In this document: positions 9,201 to 19,415 of the stretch, in pieces
Layout of the letters: each line of letters opens with the position of its first letter
Position numbering within the stretch: the stretch's first letter is position 1
Origin: Volvariella volvacea V23
Lineage: Eukaryota > Basidiomycota > Agaricomycetes > Agaricales > Pluteaceae
Direction: 5' to 3'
Length of the DNA: 23,197 bases
NCBI GenBank assembly: GCA_000349905.1
Contig: KB722749.1
Coordinates: forward strand, 762,090 to 785,286
Made by a program: the position numbers and the translations under genes
The notes under the pieces: model-generated
Seen by the model: the letters and a program-made list of their open reading frames with translations, nothing else
What the model was told of the DNA's origin: nothing
Database searches by the model: none

Positions 9201-10814
9201 CCCCTCAGCCCCCCCTCTGGGGTTCATTACTTTTTCATTCCCCCGAGGCATTTGTGCCCGCGACGCCAATCCCCGTGAAATCACCCAAGTCTCTCATTGG
9301 CCATCCACAATGTCCCTCACCCCACCCACGCACAAGGCCTCCATTTTTGCGGTCACATGCCCGAAACAAGCTTGGGAGGTTGGTTAAATGGCCACAACTC
9401 CGAAACCATCGTCCCAGGCTATTACGACATGCGTCCTCTCCAAAAAATCGCTCAGCACGCTTTAAAGGCTAGCTGAGTAAGTCTGGGTGAATCATGGGCC
9501 CTTGGGTGGCTCCTGAATGAGGTCACGGTGCTTTGCATGCCTAGGTGAGGTTCGGACGATTACGTCCACTCGGAGGGTCCTGTCCAGACAAGAGACTTGG
9601 TTTCCCCGAAGGAGGGTTTGCAAAGAGCGCTAGTCCCAGCTCGGGCCTTGCCCCGAATCTGCAATGCTTCGATAACCCACGGCATCTGTCTTGATGAGTG
9701 AAAAGAACAAAGTATGAGAGTCAGGCTGAAAGTGAATTGAGAGCCTATTCCTTTCAGAGTTGCAGCTCAACCTTAAACTCGATCTTGGCAAAGAGCGCCA
9801 CTGATCCAGTGTTCACATGTGCTCTCACACAGCACAGACTCGTTGGACGATGGTGGTTTATTTTTAGGGTAGGACACGGAGAGAAGCAAACCAAGGAATT
9901 CAAGAGAGTGATGGTATCCTGAGCTAGACCTTCTGAACAAACGACTTAGGCACCGTAAAACCGTTTTAAGAGGAAGGGCTGGTGGGAGGAACAGTTGAAA
10001 TCAGGTGTTGAGCCTAGACGTCGCCCATGGCCTTTCCAACAGGAAGTATCACGACTTGAGATTCAACAGACGCAGGAATGGGGAGCAATCGGTGAGGAGG
10101 CCGATTACAGCCGGCTGCCTGTCATGGTCAGCTGTAGGAATAAGGGGTGATTAGCCAAACCCTGTATGTATGACTTAGACGTGCTCAGTGATAAAGGATT
10201 GCCACTCGCAAGCAGTGTTAAGGGTTCTGTCAGATTGGAAGAGCAGAAATAAAGCGGCGTATTTCGTCGAGGGTCTTGAGAAAGCGCAAAATCGGATTGG
10301 AGACGGAATTCACCGTGTGGGGGTAAGAGGACCTCTCCATCTTGAGTGCCATTTCCAGGAACGACATCATCAACGAGCGGAACCTATCGCAATAAGCATT
10401 CACGAGTAAATTTATACGGAGGTGCAATTCCAGCAATGCTGCTTACATCGAGGAAGAAGTTGGCGTCAAAGATAGAGGGAGTTCAGTCGACTGGGACTCC
10501 ATAGTTGACGTGGATTAGGCCGTGGCACTCCCATAATCCATTTCTACAGCCTCATCAGCGGTAAGTCCTACATCACACCCGATTGAGAATGGCGTAAACA
10601 GAGTCACTCGATTCTGGAACCGGCAAGTCCAATGAAGGCTGAGAGATGCAGGAATTGAAAATGGGGGTCGCCGAGGCAGTTCAATACGCCTACTGCTCCT
10701 GCAAATCGCTAGAAATGAAACGTGAGGAATGGGCTACAGCGAGATTGAGCAGTGACGTGTATTCAATAAATCCTCAAGGACGTTCAAGAACACTCGTCCT
10801 TCCTATTTTTAGCG

Positions 10815-10830
10815 ACCGACAATTGTCGGT
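10815..10830. repeat. 16-bp perfect palindrome
   Basis: ACCGACAATTGTCGGT equals its own reverse complement. It lies in the gene-poor region, about 45 bp before another inverted repeat at 10876-10893 (ACCGGA, 6-base spacer, TCCGGT). It could be a dimeric regulator site, but no adjacent gene start supports that. Confidence 0.6.
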
Positions 10831-11713
10831 AGTGCTATACACTCTGTAGCCCACTTATTTTTTTGCACGTGTGGTACCGGAGGGGATTCCGGTCTCTGGA
10901 ATTTTTGGAAGCGGGAATAATCTTACTCACCAAGCATCGACATTGCGATGTGAGCGTTCAATACCACAAATTTGGTTGCATATAGACATATTACCAAGGC
11001 TCAGCACTTGGAAGAAGATCCACCCGTTGGCTGGTCTGATGGGATACCGATAGGGTATTAAAACCACGTCGGAGTTGCAGAGTATCTCGAGCAATAGAAC
11101 GCGTTTGGCAGGAGTGCATCGTCCAAGTTATGGTATACGTCGATTAGTTGCCTCGTTAATGGATGAACGAACGTTGTTCAAAGGAAGAATCCACAAAATA
11201 CTATACATGTTGTACTAAAATTTAGATATACCCACGAAAATGTATATGAACTCTTTCGCCCCTTGATTGCAACTGTCGAGAACTGCTAAGCCTGCCCTAA
11301 GGAGTCACGTGATCGTGGAATTACGATTTTTTTCATGATTTTCTTCCCCGTCGAATGTTTCTCGCAGCACGCTATATGAGCCACGACGGATTTCTGGTAA
11401 GTGCCTCGAACATGCTCTGCATTCCTTCGGGCTTCTGGTCGGCTCTTTCGACTGAAGGACCCCTTTAAACGATGAAATATCATTCTTTCAGTTATCCCTG
11501 TCTTAACAACAGTGATGTCGAAAATTATTCACACTCTGATTCATTTTTCCAAGCTTTAATAATTGTTCGTACCGTATACTAATTCTCACTCTCTCCAGAT
11601 TGAACGCCCTGATGGATTCCACTATGTACTGGGAGATTGCTACGAGTTTTATGTAGAGATTTTATACCCATTTGTGTATGCAAGAGCAGATCAAAAATTT
11701 CTAGAAATATCAT

Positions 11714-11758
11714 CGATTGGCGGCGATTTACTGATTATCAGTAAATCACCGCCAATCG
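11714..11758. repeat. Long hairpin: 21-bp arms, 3-base loop
   Basis: Arm 11714-11734 begins CGATTGGCGGCGATTT and arm 11738-11758 ends AAATCACCGCCAATCG. They are reverse complements apart from one C:A mismatch (11724/11748), separated by TTA. The hairpin ends 126 bp before the ATG of eEF1B gamma, so it lies in the promoter or 5' leader. It may be a miniature foldback transposon remnant or a cruciform-forming site. No flanking target duplication is evident. Confidence 0.9.
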
Positions 11759-11884
11759 TGACAAGATAAGCGTGACGATACGTCAAAATTTCTGAGCCCG
11801 TCCAAGGTGGTATTTCACCTCTCTTCTCTTTCCATCTCTCATCAACTTCCTCCACCTCCAAAACCTTCGCATTCACAGAAAACG

Positions 11885-13654
11885 ATGTCGGGAACACTCT
11901 GGACAACCCCTGAACAAGTCTCTGGCAAGATCGTATGTCCCAGTCCATCCTGAGCTGGCTGTATGCGCAATTTCGCTGACGATCCTAACCGCTTTTACCC
12001 TGATTCATCACACTTGCCACATCCTGGCTTGATTCATATCGCATCATATAAAATGTCTCATTGTCATTGGCTTTTTGATCGTGGTGAACTAGATTCGAGC
12101 CGTTGCTGCTTATGCAGGCCTCGAAGTCAAGCTCCCTGAGGCCTACGTCCACTACCAGGACAACAAGAAGCCCGAGTTCCTTTCCAAATTCCCTCACGGA
12201 AAGATTCCTGGTCTTGAAACCAAGGACGGTTTCCACCTCTTTGAGGGCATCCCAATCGCTCGTTACTGTGGGTCACTGAGATCTTATCGTTATAATCTAA
12301 TCATGAAGCGATCGGGTCGAGTCAAATCAACTCGAACCTGACTGCTCGGCCATGTGTTGTGATTTTTCGCAATGCGATCGCCATTTCAAATGATCTTATC
12401 TCTTTTCGCCTTCCTGAGCTAACGCAAGCTCCTAATTTCTAGTGGCGGGCCTCGCACCCAACGCTGGCTTGCTTGGCCACACCCCTGAAGAGGCTGCTCT
12501 GGTTGACCAATGGGTACACTTGGGAGAGTCCGAGGTTCACGAAGCAACCATCCTCATTAGCGGATTGATTCGTGGCACTACCGTGCCTTATTTCAAGCCT
12601 GTATGCGTTTATCTATCCTCTGTATCAAAGTTTTGGTTGACTAACCAGCAATTCTAGATTCACACCTCGCTCGTTGAGCGCCAAACTCGTGCTTTGAACA
12701 CACTCAACAACCACCTTGCTTCCCGAACCTTCTTTGTTGGCGAACGCATTACTCTTGCTGATATTGTCATTGCTGGCTTCCTTCACCGCGCCACCGCTAT
12801 CACTGTTGATGCTCCTCTCCGTGCCCAGCTCCCCCACCTCATCCGCCACTTGGAGACTATCGTCAACCAGTCCCAGATCTCTGCCATCTTCGGGCCTACC
12901 GCTTACGTCGAGAAGGCCTTGCAATACATTCCCCCTCCAAAGGAAAAGAAGGAGGCCAAGCCAGCTGCTGCCCCTGCCCCCAAGGCTGAGAAGAAGGCTG
13001 AGAAGAAGCCCAAGGATGATGACGAAGAAGAGGAGGACGCAGCCCTCCGTGAGCCCCCCAAGCCCAAGAACCCTCTTGATGACCTCCCAAAATCCAACTT
13101 CAACCTTGAGGATTGGAAGCGTGCTTATTCCAACAAGGACACCCGTGGAGCTGATGGTTCCATCGAGTGGTTCTACCAACAGTGTGTAAAACGAATAAGA
13201 ATTGATGACGTCCACTAACATGTTTGATAGCTTTGACAAGGAGGGCTTCTCCGTCTGGCGCGTGGACTTCAAGTACAACGAAGAGCTCACCCAAATCTTC
13301 ATGTCCTCCAACCAAATCGGTGGATTCTTCAACCGACTTGAGGCCTCCCGCAAGTACCTCTTCGGCTCTGTCGGTGTTCTAGGAGAGGCCAACAACTCCC
13401 GCATCTCTGGTGTCTTCATCCTCCGTGGACAAGACTACAAGCCCGTCATCGATGTCGCCCCCGATTGGGAATCCTACGACTTCGTCCGCCTCGACTTGGA
13501 CAAGGCTGAGGACAAGGCATTCTTCGAGGCTGCTTTGGCTTGGGATTTAGAGCTCGATGGAAAGAAGTGGGCCGATGGAAAGAACGTAAGTTTGCTCTTC
13601 CTCCTGCACCTGTAGGCGTTGCTGATTCCTTTCTTCTCTCTAAAGTTCAAGTAA
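11885..13654 (+). CDS. EEF1G: Translation elongation factor 1B subunit gamma (eEF1B gamma)
   Basis: eEF1B gamma scaffolds the eEF1B complex, which recharges eEF1A with GTP in the cytosol. Six exons: 11885-11932, 12093-12267, 12443-12600, 12658-13181, 13231-13585 and 13646-13654. The product is 422 aa, normal for the family. A GST-type N-terminal domain covers about 1-80 (KFPHGKIPGLE). A GST C-terminal domain covers about 90-210 (TFFVGERITLADIVIAG). A Lys/Ala/Glu-rich linker spans about 219-262. The conserved EF1G C-terminal domain spans about 263-422 (DGSIEWFYQHFDKEGF, NQIGGFFNRLEASRKYLF, ISGVFILRGQD, WADGKNFK). The exon 4 donor must be GTGTGT after CAA-CA to give the family sequence QHFD. 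The last exon encodes only Phe-Lys. Codon use in exons 2-5 is strongly C/T-ending at third positions, as expected of a highly expressed gene. Yeast homologues are CAM1/TEF4. Confidence 0.97.
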
Positions 13655-14618
13655 ACAAAAGTCGAAGCAAATTCAACATGTATTACCTCCCCTTCCACCA
13701 TCAGTTTTGTATTCCTTGTAGTTTGTCTTCATACACTCATCATGTTCTCTTCTTGTCCCATCCTGTGGTCGGTCGGTTGGTTCGTTGCTCATCCCAACGC
13801 CAACCATACATGCATGATTTCGCCGTTACGCTGTTCACACACACGGTTTATAGTATGTATCTAGAAGGTTGTGCTGTGTTCAATAAAAAGATCAGTAAAC
13901 GGTTATTTGAGGCGCACCGCCCTCGGTACGGAGCGCCAAGGCAGATGGTGGTGTTAATTCTTTTGCATTGAGAAATAGATACGAGGTGGTAGACATATAC
14001 ATCATTAACATGGCATATCATGAACACGGACACGAACAAATGGATAAGACACGACAAAGACAGAAACCATGACAAGAGAAGTTGGTAAGATTCGGAGGAG
14101 AGGACGAATGTCCGAGAGGGGACAAGAGGTAAAGTGGGATACTTATAGTACAACCACCGCTGGTGGAAAAGGTGACAGATGACAAGGTCATGCATAGGGG
14201 ACCGGTTTCAAACCATATGTGTGGGTGGGTGGGTCGTATAGGACATACTAGAGTGACACCTGGGAAGAGGTGCCTTTTCGGTGCTCTTGGGCGGGGAGAA
14301 ACCGGGAAGCGGGAAAGTGATGCATACAAGAGGAGATTTTGCGGACGAGATAAAATGCCAGTGCCAAATGCGAGTAACGAGGTCGAAGAGCGTGGATAAA
14401 AGCGTCGCAAGTCATCAAGATAAGATCCAATCCAAATCCAAGAGACAGCTGAGAGTAGGTGCGGCAAAAAGTGGATGCGAGATGCGGGATGCGGGATGTA
14501 GGATGGCGGGAGCGGCGTATTGTTGTAGAGTGATCCAGGACGGAACCCAGAAGCGCACGTAAAGCCACCGAGGTCCAGGGAGAGGGAAAAGGAGGCGAGA
14601 CGAGGTGAAGTGAGGAAT
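13655..14618. other. Convergent 3' region between eEF1B gamma and the F-box gene
   Basis: This 964-bp gap lies between two convergent genes and should hold both 3' UTRs. Open frames on the minus strand (14018-14683) are long but show no domain, run into the F-box coding end in another frame and have low-complexity composition. They are probably chance frames. No repeats or RNA genes were seen. Confidence 0.5.
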
Positions 14619-17088
14619 TTACTCCCCAAGTCCAGGCATCTCGTAATCCACCGGCACATCTTTTCTCTCCAACCATGCAGCATCGCTTCCGCCCAGATCG
14701 ACTCCTTTGCCGCAGTCCAGTCTTCTCCTGGTCGGCAGCTCTTTCAGTTCGACTCTCTTGACTGTTTCCGTTGCGGTAGTTGCGGTAGAAGAGGAGGATG
14801 AAGAGGAGGAACTGGAGGGCGGCGAGGTTGAGGCGCCGTGACGCCTCAAATGGTGGTGGGCGAGGGCGGGTGTGTTGGCTCCTGCGATGGGTACGGCACC
14901 TAGGGCAGGCTGACCCAGAGTCAACCCCAACGAATTTCGTCCCGTGCCTAGCCCTTCCGGTATTCCGTGCATACCTACACCCACACCCGCACCAAGCGCT
15001 GAAGCCACTCTTGGGCCGGCAGCGGCTCCCTGTTCCACACTTGGGCTCAAGTTTGGTACACGATTGTTATTCGGGACTGGACGCGATTCCTCCAGCCTCA
15101 CGACTACATAGTGCTCTCCATGCCATCCGACAAAATCTACTGAAGGTAGAGCGACGGCTATACTCTTCGCACTGGCCACCCACAGGTCTGTTTGCACCTG
15201 GAGCTCCTTTTCGGACATGAGGTTAGGTTTTGGCCTGTGCATTGCTGTTGCTTGGAGATGCAGGAAGTACAGAGAGCGAAAGGGTGCAAACACGCTTGCG
15301 TATTCATTCTACCATAACGTTAGCACTCGTTCAACGCCAATTAAGGGAGTGCGAAACTTACGAGAGGCAGTTCCGAGGACGTAGTGGACAAATGTATCGC
15401 CACCACCGATTTGGGTAAGCTGTCCACGAGGGTATTCACCTTGGCTTGATCCAAGGTGTCTATATGCACGCCTAAAACTCTCAATCCTGTCAGGTCGGGA
15501 AGGACGCCCTTGACCAGGCCCCAGGGGCAGCTCCCTAGATCCAATCTCCTCAATTTCTTTCGCTGCCTCAGGAATTGTGTGACGGAGTGATACAATCCTA
15601 GCTCGTCCTCATGCCCGACAAGGACAAAGCGGAAGGCCTCTAGGTGAGGCAGGAAGGTATGTCTTCCGTCGATGACGTGATCACTGCCAAAGACGACGGA
15701 GGCGGAGGATGGCTCTTCAAATGTTCCATGCAGTGTCAAACTTTGAAGATTATGTGCATGTGCAATGCGCGCAAGAACGATATGTGAAATACGAGTGTCA
15801 ACAAGATCGAGATGAGTGAGATTCTTGATGGTAATAGACTGGAACACGTTGTCCCATGAATGATTTCTTGCGAGATAAGCGCCTAGGATGAGGTGTTTCA
15901 GGGTACCCTCGTTGGCGTCCAACACCGTCCGAACTTCTCCCATATCGGCAAACCCGTCGTCATCCTCAGCACGTAATGTGAACTTGCGAAGGTTGGTAAA
16001 CGCCGAGACGCCGACTGCATCAAAGTGCCAGCCTCTAATCAGGAATAAATATTGAGCTAAGCTGCTGATAAAGTTACAGTGGATAACGCACATGAGGCCT
16101 AGACCATGAAGCCGAGGATGACTTGAGAGAACAGCTTGTACCATATCTGCCCGCATTTCGGGGTATCCTATCCACTCAAAGTCTCGCAGGGCTTTGAACT
16201 CGGGCAATGCAGTCCGGAATATGCCTAAAGTGGCGCATACACTCAGTGAATCTAGATGAAAGCATAAGGATAGCACTCACGCGCCATGAGATCCAACATA
16301 TCACCCTCCTCATAAGCCCAGTGCAGACGCAGCGATTTGACATGGCTAGCAAAGACTGGGTCCGCCTTTGCCCTATCAAAGATGTCCAGACCACGGTTAA
16401 GATTTTCCTGATCTTCGCCGAAATAGAGATCAATTGTGTGGAAAATCAATCGGACGGCTATTTCCCGATGGAAAGCGGAGACGAAAAGCCACGTTCGCAG
16501 ATGATATCTCGGTATATGCATCGCTATTCGCTCCCATACTTCTGGTGGTGCCCTCTGTGACGCCGGTTCATTCACAAAGTGTATCTGTGATGGCAAGACC
16601 GGGGTCAACGGAAGCTTGATGGAGGGACGATGGTGTACGTACGAGCCTCTCACGACGGAAATGTTGCTGGACTTCGCGGTTATTTGGATCGAGTTTGATC
16701 ACTGCATGGAAATCTAGATTGGGGAGGCGTTGGAGGAGGTAAAGCGTGCGAGAGGTGTTACATACCCTGCTGTGCCCTGGCCAGTAGCCTATCTGACGCT
16801 GCCTTTCGCGCATTGCCCCGGGCCATGAGTGCCCGCGCGATGTCGGACTTTGGCAGATTGGGTGTCTTGAGGTACACGTCGATGTAGTTCTCCACTTCAG
16901 ACCCATATCTGAGCAGGGTTACCTGAGGATATGCGCACTGCGAGGGTAACGATGACTCACTGGCCGGCCTCTATGAGGGCGAGTGCTGTATCGAGCAGGA
17001 AGTTTGCCTTGCGGTGGGTGGGGAGCGTCTGGAGCGCGCCGAAGACGGTGGTGGTGAGCTCGTCGGCGGGGACGGGGGAGGAGGACAT
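14619..17088 (-). CDS. F-box / leucine-rich-repeat protein with N-terminal repeat region
   Basis: F-box proteins recruit substrates to SCF ubiquitin ligases; the target here is unknown. Seven exons: 17088-16961, 16908-16766, 16713-16643, 16584-16281, 16224-16092, 16034-15362 and 15308-14619, giving 713 aa. Residues 1-114 are helical and TPR-like (ARALMARGNARKAASDRLL, then FHAVIKLDPNNREVQQ), an arrangement seen with F-boxes in basidiomycete proteins. The F-box-like segment is at about 125-165 (PPEVWERIAMHIP). Leucine-rich repeats cover about 225-470, with units such as NLTHLDLVDTRISHIVLARI. The C-terminal part has a predicted fold (about 485-560), then a Gly/Ala/Pro-rich stretch and a run of ten Ser near 660. 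The fifth intron (57 nt, 16035-16091) is a multiple of three without stops, so a longer retained form is possible. The start is the ATG at 17088, the first giving the N-terminal helix. Confidence 0.85.
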
Positions 17089-17399
17089 GTGGGCGGGAAG
17101 AGAGGAAGAAGATGGAGGGGGGACATGGAGTCGGACGGGAAAAGGGTGTGAGTATATGCGCGTCTTCAAGAAACCGTGCCCTTGTCTCCGGGCTCTTCCC
17201 TGTTCCTCGTTCCCCTGCGCTGTTTCTCTGCGTCGATCCAGCATGGAGGATCCAGCTTCGTACCGTCGTTCTGGTTCGGGGCACGTGCTTTATGTCCTCT
17301 TTTGCCGCTCAGCCACAATCACGACCAATCACATCTGCTCGAATTCACACCGTCCCGGCATTCTGGGTCTGTCTTACATACTGACTACTAACTTATAAT
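17089..17399. other. Intergenic: F-box promoter and MDR copy 1 3' flank
   Basis: This 311-bp gap lies between the F-box gene start and the stop of the first MDR gene on the same strand. Frames on both strands are extensions of the F-box first exon or noise. The F-box promoter should lie here; I see no clear element. Confidence 0.45.
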
Positions 17400-18834
17400 C
17401 TACGCTACTTTGATGACCACCTTTCCAACGTGTTTCTGTGACTCCAGGTGCTGGTACGCCTTGATCGCGTCGTTGAACGAGAACACCTTGTCGACGACGG
17501 GCTTCGTGGCCTCGGGGTTGGCCTCCAGGGTGCGGACAAGGTCGTTGAACCTGCTTCGCGTCAGCGCCTACACCCATCGCATGACATGGACACCCACAGA
17601 GTCACTGAGCCAATCAACACACTGCGGAGCGTTAGCGCCTTCTCCATGGTATCCACCACAAAGTTTATCTGCTTGCTCTCTTTGCCGCCCAAAAACCCAA
17701 CAAGATGCAACCACCCCGCCATCCTGGCCGCCTTCATGGACTGCTCAATCGTGCCAATGCCTCCAACCTCGATGACATGGTCTACACCTACCCCGTTCGT
17801 CTAAAGAACATCCATCAAGCTCAGAGTTCTCAACCCAAGCTGTGCAACTCACCAACTTTTGGACTTCTTCTCCCCAATTCGGCGTCTTCTTGTAGTTGAT
17901 CACGTATTTTGCGCCCAGCCTTTTGGCCATAGCCAGCTTGTCGTCCGAAGAAGAAGTGGCGATAACGGTGGCGCTAGCAGCTCGTGCCAACTGTAATCCT
18001 GCACTGTGGAATAATGGGGCGGAGAGGAAGGGTTGTGTGAGTAAATCGCAAAGGGTGTCCGCCTAGTCACTGACATCGACACTCCACCTGTTCCCAGGAC
18101 AAGGACGGTATCCCCCGCTTTGACAGGAACTGGGCCATTGAGCGCGTTGTACGCAGTCAAGGTCGCGCAGCTGATTCACAAAATAGGCAATTTAGAACAG
18201 AGCAGTCATTTACAGCACTTACGGCAAAGTCGACGCCTCTTCATAAGTCAAGTGATTCGGGATACGAACGAGGGACTACAATCATAAACGGCGTTGTCCC
18301 TCAGAGTTAGGACATCACTCACGTGAGCAGGCAAAACCTTGTACTTTGCCAAAACGCCATCTATCGCACCCCCCAATGCAGTACCGCACTTCCTCTCGTC
18401 CACATCCCCATAGATATGGTCTGTGAAGAAGTTGCCACAAACGCGATCCCCAACTTTCCACTGTTCCACGCGATCCCCAACCTCCACAACCTCGCCAGCC
18501 ATATCAGAACACGGAACCAACTCCTTCGGAAGCCTATCGTGCACATCAAGGCGAAGTTCGAGAATGCCATAAAGAGAGGACATACGGGGAAAACGCATAA
18601 GTCCCAGCAGCTATAGCCAAATCCCTGTACTGGAGAGACACAGCATGGACTTTTACCAACACCTCTGTTGCACCGGGTTGTGGAACTTCAATTTCGCGGG
18701 TCCTCAAAGAATCATAAGACCCGATCTACACCACCCACTCAGCAAACGATCCCGAGCATGTAAACCGGTGTAGAGTTCACAAAATCGTCCGCACGCACCG
18801 TGAGCACATATTCCTTGCAAGTGGTGGGACGCAT
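17400..18834 (-). pseudogene. MDR oxidoreductase copy 1 (zinc-independent ADH-like), one-base frameshift
   Basis: This medium-chain dehydrogenase/reductase-like gene is related to the S. pombe SPBC1773.06c group of NAD(P)H-dependent alcohol dehydrogenase/quinone reductase-like proteins. Eight exons: 18834-18799, 18725-18586, 18533-18323, 18276-18223, 18170-18075, 18003-17853, 17800-17598 and 17550-17400. They match copy 2 in order, phase and almost all lengths. Exon 4 is 54 nt against 53 in copy 2: an extra A in the triplet AAA (plus 18240-18242) breaks the conserved YEEASTLPC reading. No alternative donor or acceptor I tried restores it. Otherwise the frame is sound: SLQYRD, CSDMAGEVVEVGD, GTGGVSIAGLQLARAA, TVIATSSSDDKLAMAKRLGA, GVDHVIEVGG and the end HVGKVVIKVA. 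Without the extra base it would be 346 aa. It may be a young pseudogene or an assembly or sequencing error. The Cys and His-Glu zinc ligands of classical ADH are absent. Confidence 0.85.
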
Positions 18835-19415
18835 GATGTCAAGCTAGGCTATGGGACGTTTACAGGCACTCGGCTGCTTTATATCTCTCGGATGATACAT
18901 TCATCATCCACCTGCACCGTGGGTCGGCGCCCGATAGGTGGCTTCCGCATTGGCTTATTCTCGCCGTTTTTGCTACATTTGTTCACACCAGCGCGTATTC
19001 AGTTCTGTGAACTACTTGTCAGTAGGGCTTGGCTGCACATGCATTACTAATAACGATTTCAGATAGTTGATCCATTAGGTACTTTGGATCGATAATATCG
19101 ACTGGCTCGACTGTGCATAACGGGTTGGATGTGATGTAACCAGGACTTACTCTTCCGGTGCTGAAGAACAGAAAATGCGGTTCGGAGAAAACCTTGGGCA
19201 AGACGTGGGGTAGTACAAGGAAAGGACGGTAAAGCTATGAGGCATGCGAAATACTATTACCTACATAGTCAGTCAATTTTCATTTCGAATTGCAAACGTT
19301 TGCAGCCATAAAACTGAGCCATTCCTCACACCCACACTCGCGAAGGCATTTGATTTGCGTTTTGATGACATCATATTCTCGATCAAAATACACAGGACAG
19401 GTACAGTACACAATC
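18835..19415. other. Spacer between the two MDR paralogues
   Basis: This 581-bp gap is presumed to hold the promoter of copy 1 and the 3' flank of copy 2. No coding frame with a recognised domain was found. A 60-codon minus-strand frame at 19019-19201 is unrecognised. No repeat was seen that would mark the duplication endpoint. Confidence 0.45.

Larger units (their letters stand above)
9201..11884. other. Gene-poor 2.7-kb stretch
   Basis: There are no convincing coding regions. The longest frames are 60-86 codons, conflict with one another and show no motif or plausible splice chain. The left end is the metallothionein promoter and the right end the eEF1B gamma promoter. The stretch contains a 16-bp palindrome (10815-10830), a weaker inverted repeat (10876-10893) and a long near-perfect hairpin (11714-11758). 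No tRNA or rRNA was seen. A noncoding RNA or a very decayed element cannot be excluded. Confidence 0.5.

Noticed and set aside
9254..9472. Pro/Arg-rich plus-strand frame in the metallothionein promoter region
   Set aside because: It has no domain, lies upstream of and antisense to the metallothionein promoter, and has no plausible splice partners.
12625..13419. 264-codon open frame on the minus strand
   Set aside because: It is antisense to exons 4-5 of eEF1B gamma; strong third-position bias of the real gene keeps the opposite frame open. The product is low-complexity Leu/Ser-rich with no domain.
14018..14683. 221-codon minus-strand frame in the convergent 3' region
   Set aside because: It overlaps the F-box coding end in another frame, shows Pro/Ser/Arg-rich composition and no recognisable motif.
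16207..16560. 117-codon plus-strand frame
   Set aside because: It is antisense to the F-box exon 4, with no domain.
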